Source: a virus
Length of the DNA stretch: 42,785 bases
IMG/VR virus record: IMGVR_UViG_3300009609_000017
Location: 1-42,785 of that record
Reading direction: 5' to 3' (one strand)
Program-made: the position numbers and the translations under genes
Notes under the pieces: model-generated
The model's input: only the letters and a program-made list of their open reading frames with translations
Databases searched by the model: none
Told to the model about the DNA's origin: nothing
Part shown: positions 33,685 through 41,651 of the stretch, one piece after another
Layout: every line of letters begins with the position of its first letter
How positions within the stretch are numbered: the first letter of the stretch is position 1

Positions 33685-35061
33685 TTAGATGTTGAGCGGT
33701 AGAATCGTTAGGAGTGTAGACTTCTTTTCGTATTCTTTCCAGATACACATATCGAGCGATTCAGTGAGCGAGAATCCCGCGTCTAAGCAGTCAAAAAGGT
33801 TGTACGTTCCACGGGGGGAAACTACTAGCTCGTATCCAGTGGGATTTGCTGAATCTCCCGTTGTGCATTTGTCGCGTAGCGTCTGAAGCCATTGGACTAT
33901 GCGTGGCGCGTTGTAGTTGACTTCTGGGAAGCTAATCGGCGTGGGGGCGTATGAAGCGACGGCTTGATCAATTTGGGCCTTTGTGTGAGTCACGAGGAAG
34001 GTTTCGAGATTATTATCGTACTTCCAGTTGATGAACTTGAATCTTTCGATGGCTGCAGCATCTTGACGTTGACGGCCAGGGAACATTCCCGAAGGGCCGC
34101 GAAGGAAAGTGTTTCCGTTGCCTATCACGATGCAATCAGGGTGTCTGGTTACTTCATGAAATGCCTCATCTTTGTTTCGACCTGGAAAGAAGTAAGATCC
34201 GTTATCTAGGGCATTATTAAGTTGCGTGAATACGCTGGCATTTGTGTTGTCCAACTCTGCAATGTCGATCACGCCACCGTTTTTGTAAATGTGGTAGAAA
34301 GGGGTCGGAACGAAGTCTCCATCTTTCTGCTGGAATCCAAAGATGGCACTGGGCATCGTGGCGTCGCTGAGAGCAATGAAGCAATACTCCAGGCCTATCG
34401 AGCCGTTGTGTGCACGTAGGCGCTTGGCAAGATGTTTAATCGCGTATGACTTGCCTGCGCCGGGTGCACCGCCGAGATAGATATTTATATCGCGTTTTCT
34501 GCAACGCGGATCGAGACGGAATTCGATGAGTCGTTCCAATGCGGGTACTTGGAAATGCTCGATCATTATTTGCTTGGCCGCTTTGACTGGAATTATCGGG
34601 GGTGCTTCTGGTTCTTTTTCTGCGATTCCAAGTTTGTCTGCGTTTTCCTTTGAAGGAACGTCTACAGGTTTCGGAGTCGGAGTTGGTTTGGGTTCTTCAG
34701 CTTCTTTCTGATTCCAAGATGGTTCCCATTTGGGTTTCGGAGTTGCGTTTGCGTCCTGGGGGTTCTGTGCGCCGTTAGGCGTGTTAGGCGTGTTAGGCGT
34801 GTAGGTGTAGGGTGCGTTCTTACCTTCGGGAATCTCATCTCGGCGTGCAGTTGTAGGGTGCGCGCAATTGTAGCAGCGCCAAACGTGTGGAACTAGAGGC
34901 ATGAAGGAACCCGAATATTTTCCTCGTCGTTCTTTTGTCGGACTGTAGCTCCAATTGAAGGCTCCTCGTGGGATGATCCGGTTGCAGTTTGGGCAATGTG
35001 CGTTTGCTGTGATCGGAACAACTGACGGGTCGAAGGTTGTGTCTGGGTTTAGATATGGCAT
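33685..35061 (-). CDS. MoxR/CobS-like AAA+ ATPase with N-terminal zinc finger
   Basis: 458 residues with AGGA before the ATG. Residues about 20-65 hold CPNC and CYNC, a zinc site; residues about 75-150 are a Pro/Thr/Lys-rich linker with TPN repeats. The AAA+ core has Walker A GGAPGAGKS (about 196-204), Walker B GGVIDIAELDN (about 259-269) with an unusual Ala/Glu order, sensor 1 VIGNGNTFLRG and an arginine-rich FPGRQRQDAAAIERF. This is the MoxR/CbbQ/CobS group, which remodels protein complexes together with VWA-domain partners. The target in phage infection is unknown. Confidence 0.75.
   Translation of the reverse strand: MPYLNPDTTFDPSVVPITANAHCPNCNRIIPRGAFNWSYSPTKERRGKYSGSFMPLVPHVWRCYNCAHPTTARRDEIPEGKNAPYTYTPNTPNTPNGAQNPQDANATPKPKWEPSWNQKEAEEPKPTPTPKPVDVPSKENADKLGIAEKEPEAPPIIPVKAAKQIMIEHFQVPALERLIEFRLDPRCRKRDINIYLGGAPGAGKSYAIKHLAKRLRAHNGSIGLEYCFIALSDATMPSAIFGFQQKDGDFVPTPFYHIYKNGGVIDIAELDNTNASVFTQLNNALDNGSYFFPGRNKDEAFHEVTRHPDCIVIGNGNTFLRGPSGMFPGRQRQDAAAIERFKFINWKYDNNLETFLVTHTKAQIDQAVASYAPTPISFPEVNYNAPRIVQWLQTLRDKCTTGDSANPTGYELVVSPRGTYNLFDCLDAGFSLTESLDMCIWKEYEKKSTLLTILPLNI
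34772..34801 (-). repeat. 9-bp tandem repeat GGCGTGTTA inside the ATPase linker
   Basis: Three in-frame copies of GGCGTGTTA-like units (plus strand GTTAGGCGTGTTAGGCGTGT) encode the TPN-TPN-TPN stretch. Copy number could vary between isolates without shifting the frame, changing linker length. Confidence 0.6.
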
Positions 35062-35101
35062 TTAGTTTCCTGGTTTGGTTTGGTTTGGATAGTGCTTTGT
35101 T

Positions 35102-35128
35102 GGCCGCTCTACACGTCGCGGAGCGGCC
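35102..35128 (-). terminator. GGCCGCTC/GAGCGGCC inverted repeat before the ATPase gene
   Basis: Perfect 8-bp arms around an 11-base loop, in the gap between the 35137 gene and the ATPase gene. On the minus strand it is followed by AACAAAG, not a good T-run, so it may act as an attenuator or protein site more than a full terminator. Confidence 0.45.
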
Positions 35129-35136
35129 TGAAAGAA

Positions 35137-35307
35137 CTATCGGTACAAATTAGTGATGTAGTTGGAAGGGCTAGTGATATCTATCAGGCCCAGGGTTCCG
35201 AATGTGGTGACCGTTACGGTTTCGCCATTGTGCAAGCGGAAAGAACATACGGTTTCGGTTAGAACATTGGCGCGTTCGAATTCGATGATTGAAGTAAAGG
35301 TTTTCAT
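35137..35307 (-). CDS. Small leader-position protein of unknown function
   Basis: 56 residues from the ATG at 35307. A further ATG at 35349 overlaps the predicted promoter -10 box and is unlikely to be transcribed. The sequence (MKTFTSIIEFERANVLTETV, then FRLHNGETVTVTTFGTLGL) suggests a small beta-rich fold. First gene of the ATPase operon. Confidence 0.5.
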   Translation of the reverse strand: MKTFTSIIEFERANVLTETVCSFRLHNGETVTVTTFGTLGLIDITSPSNYITNLYR

Positions 35308-35347
35308 ACGTTTAGTCTCGTTTCTGTTTAGATTTGTCGGACATTCC

Positions 35348-35374
35348 ATTATGGGATGACTGTGCGTCTGTCAA
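35348..35374 (-). promoter_or_regulatory. Probable sigma70 promoter of the ATPase operon
   Basis: Minus strand reads TTGACA, 15-base spacer, CATAAT. The -35 box is perfect and the -10 differs at one base; the short spacer suggests moderate or regulated activity. It would start transcription near 35341, upstream of the ATG at 35307. Confidence 0.5.
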
Positions 35375-35755
35375 GTCGTTAATTAAAGAAACTTAACATT
35401 ACTGGGGGTTAATCTAAAATCTAAAAGCACTTTAGTATACAAAGTTCGCATGGGATTCTCGTATCCTCTATATATGCACAGCGCGGGAAAACCGGAGAGC
35501 GGCCCGAATTTAAAATGGGCCGCACTCGCTCTAGAATCGCTCAGGCGCGTTTGTTTTTTCCAACGTCCGACACTGCCTTTATTTTGACTTGGGAGATCCT
35601 GTACCAAATTCAGTTTTGCTACTATAATGATTTTACTTATTTCCACAACTTGTGAATATCAGCGTTACTTCTATTGATGTACGCGCTTACACTTATATTT
35701 GGGCCATTGCGTTATCCAATGTTCTAATGTTGACTGTGTTTACTTTGTATGATGT

Positions 35756-35998
35756 AGTGCTTTGCTATGATTTTAGTTTATAGTTTATAGTATAGTGCTT
35801 TGTGATGATATTTATTTATGTGATTCACCTTAGCTAACTGTTAGTTTGCGGTTTAAAGTGCTTTGTGTTATGAAGTACTTTGTGTTTTAAAGGACTTTGC
35901 GGCCCCACCCGACTCCCCAACCCGCACCCCGCGTGTACTTTATAATTATGTAGTAGCCCCCCTAAAGAAAAATGTACTTTAAAGAAAAATGTACTTTA
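35756..35998. repeat. Iteron-like AGTGCTTTG / AGTACTTTG / TGTACTTTA array
   Basis: Copies of AGTGCTTTG at 35756, 35794 and 35857, AGTACTTTG at 35874, AGGACTTTG at 35891, and TGTACTTTA at 35934, 35973 and 35990. Outliers occur at 35091 (forward) and 35424-35431 (reverse). Spacing is irregular, 15-60 bases. Confidence 0.65.
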
Positions 35999-36043
35999 TA
36001 CTTATGTAGTGACCCCCCTAAAAATGTAGCGACCCCCCTAAAA
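35947..36043. repeat. Three direct repeats TGTAGYRRCCCCCCTAAA
   Basis: Copies near 35949 (TGTAGTAGCCCCCCTAAA), 36005 (TGTAGTGACCCCCCTAAA) and 36025 (TGTAGCGACCCCCCTAAA). They lie between the iteron array and the AT-rich tract, consistent with an ordered origin or a regulatory array. Confidence 0.65.
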
Positions 36044-36306
36044 ATTGACCCCGCCTTCGGCGGAAAAGAGTAAACGCAAAGCAAATAAAAAATAAAAATC
36101 AAATATGAAAATAAAAAATAAAAAATAAAATCTGGTGTGGTGGCCGCTCCTCGCCCCTGCGGGAACTCCCCCTGCGGGAACTCGTATCCTTATATATACG
36201 CTCACTACAGGGTCGAGTGACGCTTCGCGGGAAGATGCATGACACCTGCACGGAGTGTAAGGTAACAGAAAGTCCCCAACCAACTCATTTCATGGGAGAT
36301 CTAGGT

Positions 36307-36335
36307 TTGACGCTTCACGGAATCACTGCTATACT
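36307..36335 (+). promoter_or_regulatory. Sigma70-like promoter for the virion (plus-strand) module
   Basis: TTGACG (36307-36312), 17-base spacer, TATACT (36330-36335). It is the only canonical promoter I see upstream of the terminase genes and would drive the plus-strand operon across the circular junction. Confidence 0.6.
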
Positions 36336-36469
36336 CGCTTCAACGCCTACGCGGAGTCTCAAAACGGGCTTGCGAGACAACGCCACTTCGTGTGAGCCAT
36401 TCACGATGTACCGCGTAGCGTGGGCCGCGCCCGGCTCCGACCACCGAACGCGGCCACCATTTTTACAAA

Positions 36470-36622
36470 ATGACATCACACGAAAATAATGAAATCCGCG
36501 AAGCGGAACGAGAACTCGAACGCCTCATAAATAATCCATTGAAGCATTTCATGGATGCTATAAATAACACAGGAGGAAGTAATGATCCTGAAACCCCCCA
36601 GCGCGGCCAACGAGATACTTGA
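36470..36622 (+). CDS. Small 50-residue helical protein overlapping the small-terminase gene
   Basis: The peptide opens MTSHENNEIREAERELERLI and continues KHFMDAINNTGG; it is Glu/Arg-rich and helical. Its 3' end contains the AGGAGG ribosome site and start of the next gene, overlapping by 41 bases, so translation of the two is probably coupled. It is the first ORF after the promoter. No family is recognised. Confidence 0.5.
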   Translation: MTSHENNEIREAERELERLINNPLKHFMDAINNTGGSNDPETPQRGQRDT

Positions 36623-37043
36623 AAAGCATAAATCTGCAATTGCTAAGATCGAGCGAGAAACTCCAAAGCCTGTAATTAAGCGCAAACTTGAAGATCCTGC
36701 TACACGCGCACTTCGTGAAGCATCAATTCTCCCAAAACGTGAACTAGTTCTAATTGATAGAACAGATGGTGATGAAGTAACTCCTGCTGAAGCCGCAAGA
36801 CGCGCTTTTGAAGATCAAGGACTCAGCTTTGCATTTATCGCAATGGAAGTAAATGAGATCATTAGAAATAGTGATCCAGTTATTAAGATGAAAGCCATTG
36901 AATTTGCAACTAAAATCCTCGCTAACAACGTCTCAGGACGTGACGAAACTCCACTTCCACAGCCTGTCGTGAACATCAACATCATGGCCCACACCTCCGG
37001 TGGGAGTAAAAAGAATGCATTCGATATATTAATTCCTGATTAG
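36582..37043 (+). CDS. Probable terminase small subunit
   Basis: 153 residues with a perfect ribosome site (AGGAGGAAGTA). It is helical and charged; TPAEAARRAFEDQGLSFAFI and KMKAIEFATKILANNV resemble helical oligomerisation parts of phage small terminases. No clear HTH is visible. The identification rests mainly on its place upstream of the large terminase and portal genes. It would recognise phage DNA for packaging. Confidence 0.5.
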   Translation: MILKPPSAANEILEKHKSAIAKIERETPKPVIKRKLEDPATRALREASILPKRELVLIDRTDGDEVTPAEAARRAFEDQGLSFAFIAMEVNEIIRNSDPVIKMKAIEFATKILANNVSGRDETPLPQPVVNINIMAHTSGGSKKNAFDILIPD

Positions 37044-37056
37044 TTCTTTAAATAAT

Positions 37057-37308
37057 ATGGAAACGCAAACACAAATTCCGAATAGAATTTTCACACTTCA
37101 TTATCGTCAAGGCGCGGTAATGAAATCTAAGAACTTTCCTTTCAATGGTAACCTGAAAGGCGCAATGGATAGAGCACGCGAACATTGCAAAGCAATGGGA
37201 ATTAGATTCGTCCTCGTAAATCCACTCATCGTAGATCTTGAGTACCAAGAAAGAATTAAGAAGGAAAAGGGATTTTACGAAGAGAATGAGCACGGTGAAG
37301 TGGAATAG
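37057..37308 (+). CDS. Small protein of unknown function between terminase genes
   Basis: 83 residues. FTLHYRQGAVMKSKNFPFNG and KAMDRAREH-like helix then RFVLVNPLIVDLE give a beta-alpha-beta look. No family recognised. It is separated from the large terminase by a hairpin-rich non-coding stretch. Confidence 0.55.
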   Translation: METQTQIPNRIFTLHYRQGAVMKSKNFPFNGNLKGAMDRAREHCKAMGIRFVLVNPLIVDLEYQERIKKEKGFYEENEHGEVE

Positions 37309-37868
37309 CTCCTTCGGGGCTAAAAGAGTTTAAGCCCCTTTGGGGCTAAAAGAGTTTAAATTTCTCGTTGAGTAGTTGGGTTCTGCTCGATGGGATTAAT
37401 CACTAGTTATTTTCTGTGGTAACTAGTGTGGTGGTGGCCGCGTGTGCTAGTCCTAACCTCCTGGGCGTGCGCGGCCTACACTCCAACATGAAAGTAAAAA
37501 CCCGGCGCAGCCGCTGGATGAGTAAATGAACCCGGCGCAGCCGGCCCACTCTTAATTATAAAAAGTAAGTAACCGGCGCAGCCGGCCAACTCCCCTTCGG
37601 GGAGAACAGAGTAAAGAAATAGAATCAGAACTCGCTTTTCGGGAGAATCAGAACCCGCTATGCGGGAAAATCAGAATTATAGTGCTGGCCGCGCCAACGG
37701 TTCCTCTCTGCACAAATCTTAGCGACGGCACCAGACAAGATCTTTGAATAAACCTAAATTGAAAAGTAGAGTCGGCGCGAAGCGCAGCCCACTCCCCTTC
37801 GGGAAGAATAAAAGTAAGAAACCTGCCGAAGGCGGCCAACTTAAGATTTTAGAGAGTTCAGCGAAGCG
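37309..37868 (+). repeat. Hairpin-repeat non-coding region upstream of the large terminase
   Basis: 560 bases without a credible gene. Contents in order: two GGGGCTAAAAGAGTTTAA repeats (37316-37358), a 9-bp inverted repeat CACTAGTTA/TAACTAGTG (37401-37428), a GGCCGCG/CGCGGCC pair (37436-37476), three copies of CCGGCGCAGCCG (about 37502, 37532, 37572), CTCCCC-TTCG-GGGAG, and GAATCAGAAC followed by small hairpins such as CCCGC-TAT-GCGGG. The mix of many different short hairpins suggests RNA-level regulation or a packaging site. Confidence 0.55.
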
Positions 37869-39398
37869 ATGGACCTAAACTTCGAATTCAAAACCAAAGA
37901 GCAGGAGAAGTTCTTCTACTCAAAAGCACGTAATAATTGCTTCTCTGGAGGATTTGGAAACGGAAAATCGTGGATTGGATGCGCACGACAATTCATGATG
38001 CTCGCTTCTTACCCGAATTACAGAAGTCTCATCGGAAGAGAGAAATTTACGGATCTTCGCGAAACCACCATGAGGACATTCTTCAAGATATGTCCTGAAG
38101 AGTTCGTAGAAGCCCATAACATTGAGAAGGGCATCACAACTCTTAAAAATGGTTCGATGATCCTTTGGAAGCATCTGGACGCATTCAACGAACAATCCCT
38201 AAGGGGATTGGAGATAAATTCAGCTCTCTTAGATCAAGCTGAAGAGACTCGTGAAGCAACATTTTATGTATTAGATTCACGTATCGGTAGATGGGACCAA
38301 GCTCAGGTTCCAGATTACATTAAGGAACAGAGTGGATTAGGTAATGATTGGCCTAAAGAAGAGAGGGGTAATGATAAAGTCCCGAACTTCTTTGACATCT
38401 TGTGCAATCCTGATACGAAATTCCATTGGATCTATAAGAAGTTCCATCCTGAATCTCCAATGAGAGATCCTGATTACGGATGGATTCATGCTAAAACGGT
38501 GGCCGCTCTCAATGACCCCAAAACCATTGAGAATATGCTAAAGCGAGATCCCGAGTGGGTCGCAAAATACTTTGAAGGTCAATGGGGAGCGTCTTCAGCC
38601 CAACTTCATTACATGGATAACTCTTCTATAATTGATCTTCCAGCGGAAGAGATGTATGATTTTATGAAGATGGTCTTACGTGAAGGAATCCTTTACAGGT
38701 CATTCGATCATGGTGAAGCATCACCTTCATGTTGTTTGTGGGTTGCTCACTTCCGTGGCGTCTACATTTTCTACCGTGAATATTACGCTCCAAATACACT
38801 CATCGGAGATCACAGGAGAAATATATCTGATCTCTCCAGAGATGAGAATTACGCAGGGAATTACGCCGATCCATCTATCTTCAAGAAATCCACTCAAAAG
38901 AACGGGGCTTTTTGGACGGTGGCGGATGAATATCTTACTCTAGACATCAAAGCTTCCCCAATTTATTGGGAAGCGGCCGACAACAACGAATACGCCACGA
39001 GAAATAGAATCAACGAGCTTCTAAATAAAAGTGATGAATTTATCCACCCGGTCACGGGTGAGCGACACGCTCCAGGACTCTACTTTATCAAGAAGCGAAG
39101 CGACCACAACTTTGGGTGTTATAACGCCATCGATCAATTGTTGGCCCAGCGACGTGAGGAGCTTGGCTCAGATAACGGAAGAATTATATATGCGGATGAT
39201 CGAGATACAAGTATCACAGATCACGCATATGATCCAATTCGTTACTTTGTTGCGATGCACTCGCGTGGGCTGAAAAATAAGCGGCGTGAAATTCCTCAGA
39301 GAAGTTTGATGGCATTTGATAGATTCGAGAAGATGCGTAATGTGATGCGCCCATTATCTAAAGGATCAATGCCCGCGAAGCGGGATTGGGTCTCGTAA
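37869..39398 (+). CDS. terL: Terminase large subunit
   Basis: 509 residues. Walker A is GGFGNGKS (27-34); Walker B is NSALLDQAEE (117-126) with the catalytic acidic pair; a coupling motif region follows. The C-terminal nuclease half opens with YRSFDHGEASPSCCLWVAHF, giving the first Asp of the RNase H-like site, with further acidic positions in NYADPSIF and DRDTSITDHAYD. It cuts concatemers and pumps DNA through the portal. The start follows a GCGAAGCG mini-repeat and lacks a good ribosome site. Confidence 0.9.
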   Translation: MDLNFEFKTKEQEKFFYSKARNNCFSGGFGNGKSWIGCARQFMMLASYPNYRSLIGREKFTDLRETTMRTFFKICPEEFVEAHNIEKGITTLKNGSMILWKHLDAFNEQSLRGLEINSALLDQAEETREATFYVLDSRIGRWDQAQVPDYIKEQSGLGNDWPKEERGNDKVPNFFDILCNPDTKFHWIYKKFHPESPMRDPDYGWIHAKTVAALNDPKTIENMLKRDPEWVAKYFEGQWGASSAQLHYMDNSSIIDLPAEEMYDFMKMVLREGILYRSFDHGEASPSCCLWVAHFRGVYIFYREYYAPNTLIGDHRRNISDLSRDENYAGNYADPSIFKKSTQKNGAFWTVADEYLTLDIKASPIYWEAADNNEYATRNRINELLNKSDEFIHPVTGERHAPGLYFIKKRSDHNFGCYNAIDQLLAQRREELGSDNGRIIYADDRDTSITDHAYDPIRYFVAMHSRGLKNKRREIPQRSLMAFDRFEKMRNVMRPLSKGSMPAKRDWVS

Positions 39399-39410
39399 GT
39401 TAATTAAGTA

Positions 39411-41207
39411 ATGGAAAATAATTACTGGACAAAACGATTCCACGCGGCGGATCAAGCCTACGATTCGTGGGCTAATGAATATATGTGTCAAACGCTGGAG
39501 GAATACTACCGTGGAAAGCAATGGAATCTTCAACTCTCCCTCGGGCCAGATAACCGTCCCTACACTCTAAATCTGGTCTACTCCACCATCAAGATCAAGT
39601 TAGCGAATTATCTCGTCAACACTCCTTACATCATTGCAGTCCCCAAAGCAATTGACGCTTCATACGATCTTGAGCGAAGTCTGGCCTCCGCGCAGCGTAA
39701 AGAGGCTTACGTCAACACTATAATCCAAAACCCCAAGAACAAGTTCTCTTTTAACTTGAAGAAGTGTATCCGTGATGGCTTCTTTAGGTTTGGAATCATG
39801 GAAGTTGCGTATTCTGGTTCGTTTATCGAGAATCCCAAGGCACAGCGGCCAGAATGGGCGTCTGATACGGACAGTGAAAAGTCTAAAGATCGTATCATCA
39901 CAAAGCCCGAACTCCTCACCGAAGAAGAGCACATCTTCTTTAGACGCATCTCTCCGAAGAATTTTAGAGTGTCTGAGCGATCCGAGGATTCTCTTGCATC
40001 TTGCGATTGGTACGGGTATTACGACTATGCAACGAAATCCGACTTCGAGAAAGCCACCGGAGAGAAAATTGGTTCAATTTCCAGCTCGGAAACTTCCGCA
40101 GAAGCTAAATATAATAAGGAAGAGAACGTAACCAACGTCAAGAACGCAGTAAAGTACTGGAAAGTGTGGGATAATAGATCACACAAGAAGTACATCGTTT
40201 TAGATAACGATGGGGAGATTTATTATGAAGAGCCATTTACCTACTCTCCTATCGTGGATTTTCGTTGGGATTTGGACTTTGATGGCTTTTACCCAATACC
40301 TCCGGTATTTCATTGGTTATCACAGCAAGACGAGATTAATGAGGCTAGAGAACAAGCCAGAAATCATAGAAAGAGATTCGTAAGAAAGTTTCAGGTTGGT
40401 AAGGGCGTCTTCTCTCATGAAGAACTTTCTAAATTCAATCATGGCCCCGACGGAACAGTTATTGAAATGGAGCGGGTTGATAATCCAGGAATCGTTCCCA
40501 TAGGGAACGCTGATCTCGGCGCACAAGCAATTCAATCCCTTGGAGTAACTCGTGAAGACTTCAACATTATATCAGGAACTTCAAGCGAAGCGCGCGGAGT
40601 CGCGGATCGCCAAACTGCAACTCAAGCCCAGATTATCGAAAACAGGTCGAACGTTAGGGAGACCGCGGACACAGAAGACGTTAACACTTTTATCACAGAG
40701 ATTGCTAGGCTTGCAATCATCACAGCCGGGGACCGGCTTACCTTACCAGTTATGGTTGAATCGACTGATAAGTCTTCCCAACTCTACCAAGAATACAAAC
40801 CCGAGACGGAATATAAGCTCTTAAATCCTGCGGATCTAGATGATGGGTATGAGTTCAAACTTCTTGTAGACGTAAGTTCGACTTCTCCAGCGCAGAATGA
40901 AGTTGAAAAGACCAAGTTCATTGAATTCATTTCGATTCTCAAGAACTTCCCAGAACTAGCCATGAGTCCGCTTCTCATTCGAGAAGCAGCATATAAAGTG
41001 GGATATCGAAATGAGCGAGTAATTCGTGAGATGCAAAACGCGGCGTTACTTCAAATGATGGCCGCGCAGGGTGGGGGCGCTCCAGCCGCAGGCGGCCCAC
41101 AACAGAGTGCAGGCGGAACTGGAGAGATGCAGCGCGTAAGCGAGCAAAATACTCCCCCAACTCAAGATGATATAAATAATCAACTGAACAATCAGTTAGT
41201 TCAATAG
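39411..41207 (+). CDS. Portal protein
   Basis: 598 residues. The start YWTKRFHAADQAYDSWANEY and NLVYSTIKIKLANYLVNTPY match podophage-like portals, as do the central EINEAREQARNHRKRFVRKF helix and the EARGVADRQTATQAQIIENR stretch before the stem and crown helices. The C-terminus is Gly/Gln/Asn-rich. It forms the dodecameric DNA channel at one capsid vertex. It lies directly downstream of terL. Confidence 0.85.
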   Translation: MENNYWTKRFHAADQAYDSWANEYMCQTLEEYYRGKQWNLQLSLGPDNRPYTLNLVYSTIKIKLANYLVNTPYIIAVPKAIDASYDLERSLASAQRKEAYVNTIIQNPKNKFSFNLKKCIRDGFFRFGIMEVAYSGSFIENPKAQRPEWASDTDSEKSKDRIITKPELLTEEEHIFFRRISPKNFRVSERSEDSLASCDWYGYYDYATKSDFEKATGEKIGSISSSETSAEAKYNKEENVTNVKNAVKYWKVWDNRSHKKYIVLDNDGEIYYEEPFTYSPIVDFRWDLDFDGFYPIPPVFHWLSQQDEINEAREQARNHRKRFVRKFQVGKGVFSHEELSKFNHGPDGTVIEMERVDNPGIVPIGNADLGAQAIQSLGVTREDFNIISGTSSEARGVADRQTATQAQIIENRSNVRETADTEDVNTFITEIARLAIITAGDRLTLPVMVESTDKSSQLYQEYKPETEYKLLNPADLDDGYEFKLLVDVSSTSPAQNEVEKTKFIEFISILKNFPELAMSPLLIREAAYKVGYRNERVIREMQNAALLQMMAAQGGGAPAAGGPQQSAGGTGEMQRVSEQNTPPTQDDINNQLNNQLVQ

Positions 41208-41222
41208 AAACTGGAGAATAAC

Positions 41223-41651
41223 ATGGAAAAATGGGAACAGTACAAAGCACTTCATGATGACGAAAACATCTCGTGTGATGATGCACTAGTAATTTCTAAT
41301 TATTGCATCTCAAATCAGCTACCAGCACCAACTCTTAGAGTTGTGATGCCCTCCACTGCTTTTGAAGATGGCATGACCATTGATGACTTTGTTAAGCTCA
41401 ACGGTTTTCCATCGGATGAACCTGTTCATGTCATGGGTAAGTGGGGAAGTAAAGTACCTGTGGAAATGAAGCAAGTTCGAATCGCTGCGGATAATAATGA
41501 CGTAAATGAATATCCTGGTTGGGAAGATTACTTCTTGATGCTTAACGTCTCCAACGCACAGCAAAGAAGTAAGGAAGAAGCTGTGATGTACGTATTCCAA
41601 AATGATCCAGCTAAAGAACAGGAGTTCTTTGGAGATTTTGAAAAGTTATGA
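41223..41651 (+). CDS. Protein of unknown function between portal and scaffold
   Basis: 142 residues behind GGAGAATAAC. It is acidic (WEQYKALHDDENISCDDALV) with a mixed alpha/beta look and a conserved-looking GWEDYFLMLNVSNAQQRSKE segment. No family recognised. It overlaps a 31-residue basic ORF (ATGA). Confidence 0.6.
   Translation: MEKWEQYKALHDDENISCDDALVISNYCISNQLPAPTLRVVMPSTAFEDGMTIDDFVKLNGFPSDEPVHVMGKWGSKVPVEMKQVRIAADNNDVNEYPGWEDYFLMLNVSNAQQRSKEEAVMYVFQNDPAKEQEFFGDFEKL

Larger units (their letters stand above)
35362..36306. other. Non-coding region II, candidate replication origin
   Basis: No gene is supported in this stretch. It holds many AGTRCTTT-type repeats (35424-35998), three copies of a TGTAG-CCCCCCTAAA unit (35947-36043), an AT-rich tract at 36076-36130, direct repeats of CCCCTGCGGGAACTC (36164-36185) and two copies of a CTCGTATCCT-TATATAT element (35456-35475, 36179-36197). 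Iterons beside AT-rich DNA are the typical makeup of an origin. Origin function is inferred. Confidence 0.5.

Noticed and set aside
35475-35588. 37-codon plus-strand ORF starting within the TATATATG element
   Set aside because: It lacks a ribosome site and its codons run through two GCGGCC motifs; chance frame more likely.
35383-35646. 87-codon minus-strand ORF with GTG start in non-coding region II
   Set aside because: No ribosome site, overlaps the -10-like element and a reverse iteron, and the peptide shows no domain-like pattern.
36217-36489. 90-codon plus-strand ORF before the small terminase gene
   Set aside because: It contains the TTGACG-17-TATACT promoter and GC-rich inverted repeat, has no ribosome site, and its product is low-complexity and unlike its neighbours.
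37488-37558. 13- and 9-codon mini-ORFs linked by ATGA in the hairpin region
   Set aside because: They arise from the CCGGCGCAGCCG repeats, have no ribosome sites and are too short to support.
37316-37690. CRISPR-like repeat array
   Set aside because: Repeat units differ in length and sequence, spacers are irregular, and the only nuclease of Cas4 type belongs to the recombination set.
37648-37839. 63-codon minus-strand ORF before terL
   Set aside because: Opposite to all nearby genes, built on hairpin repeats, no ribosome site.
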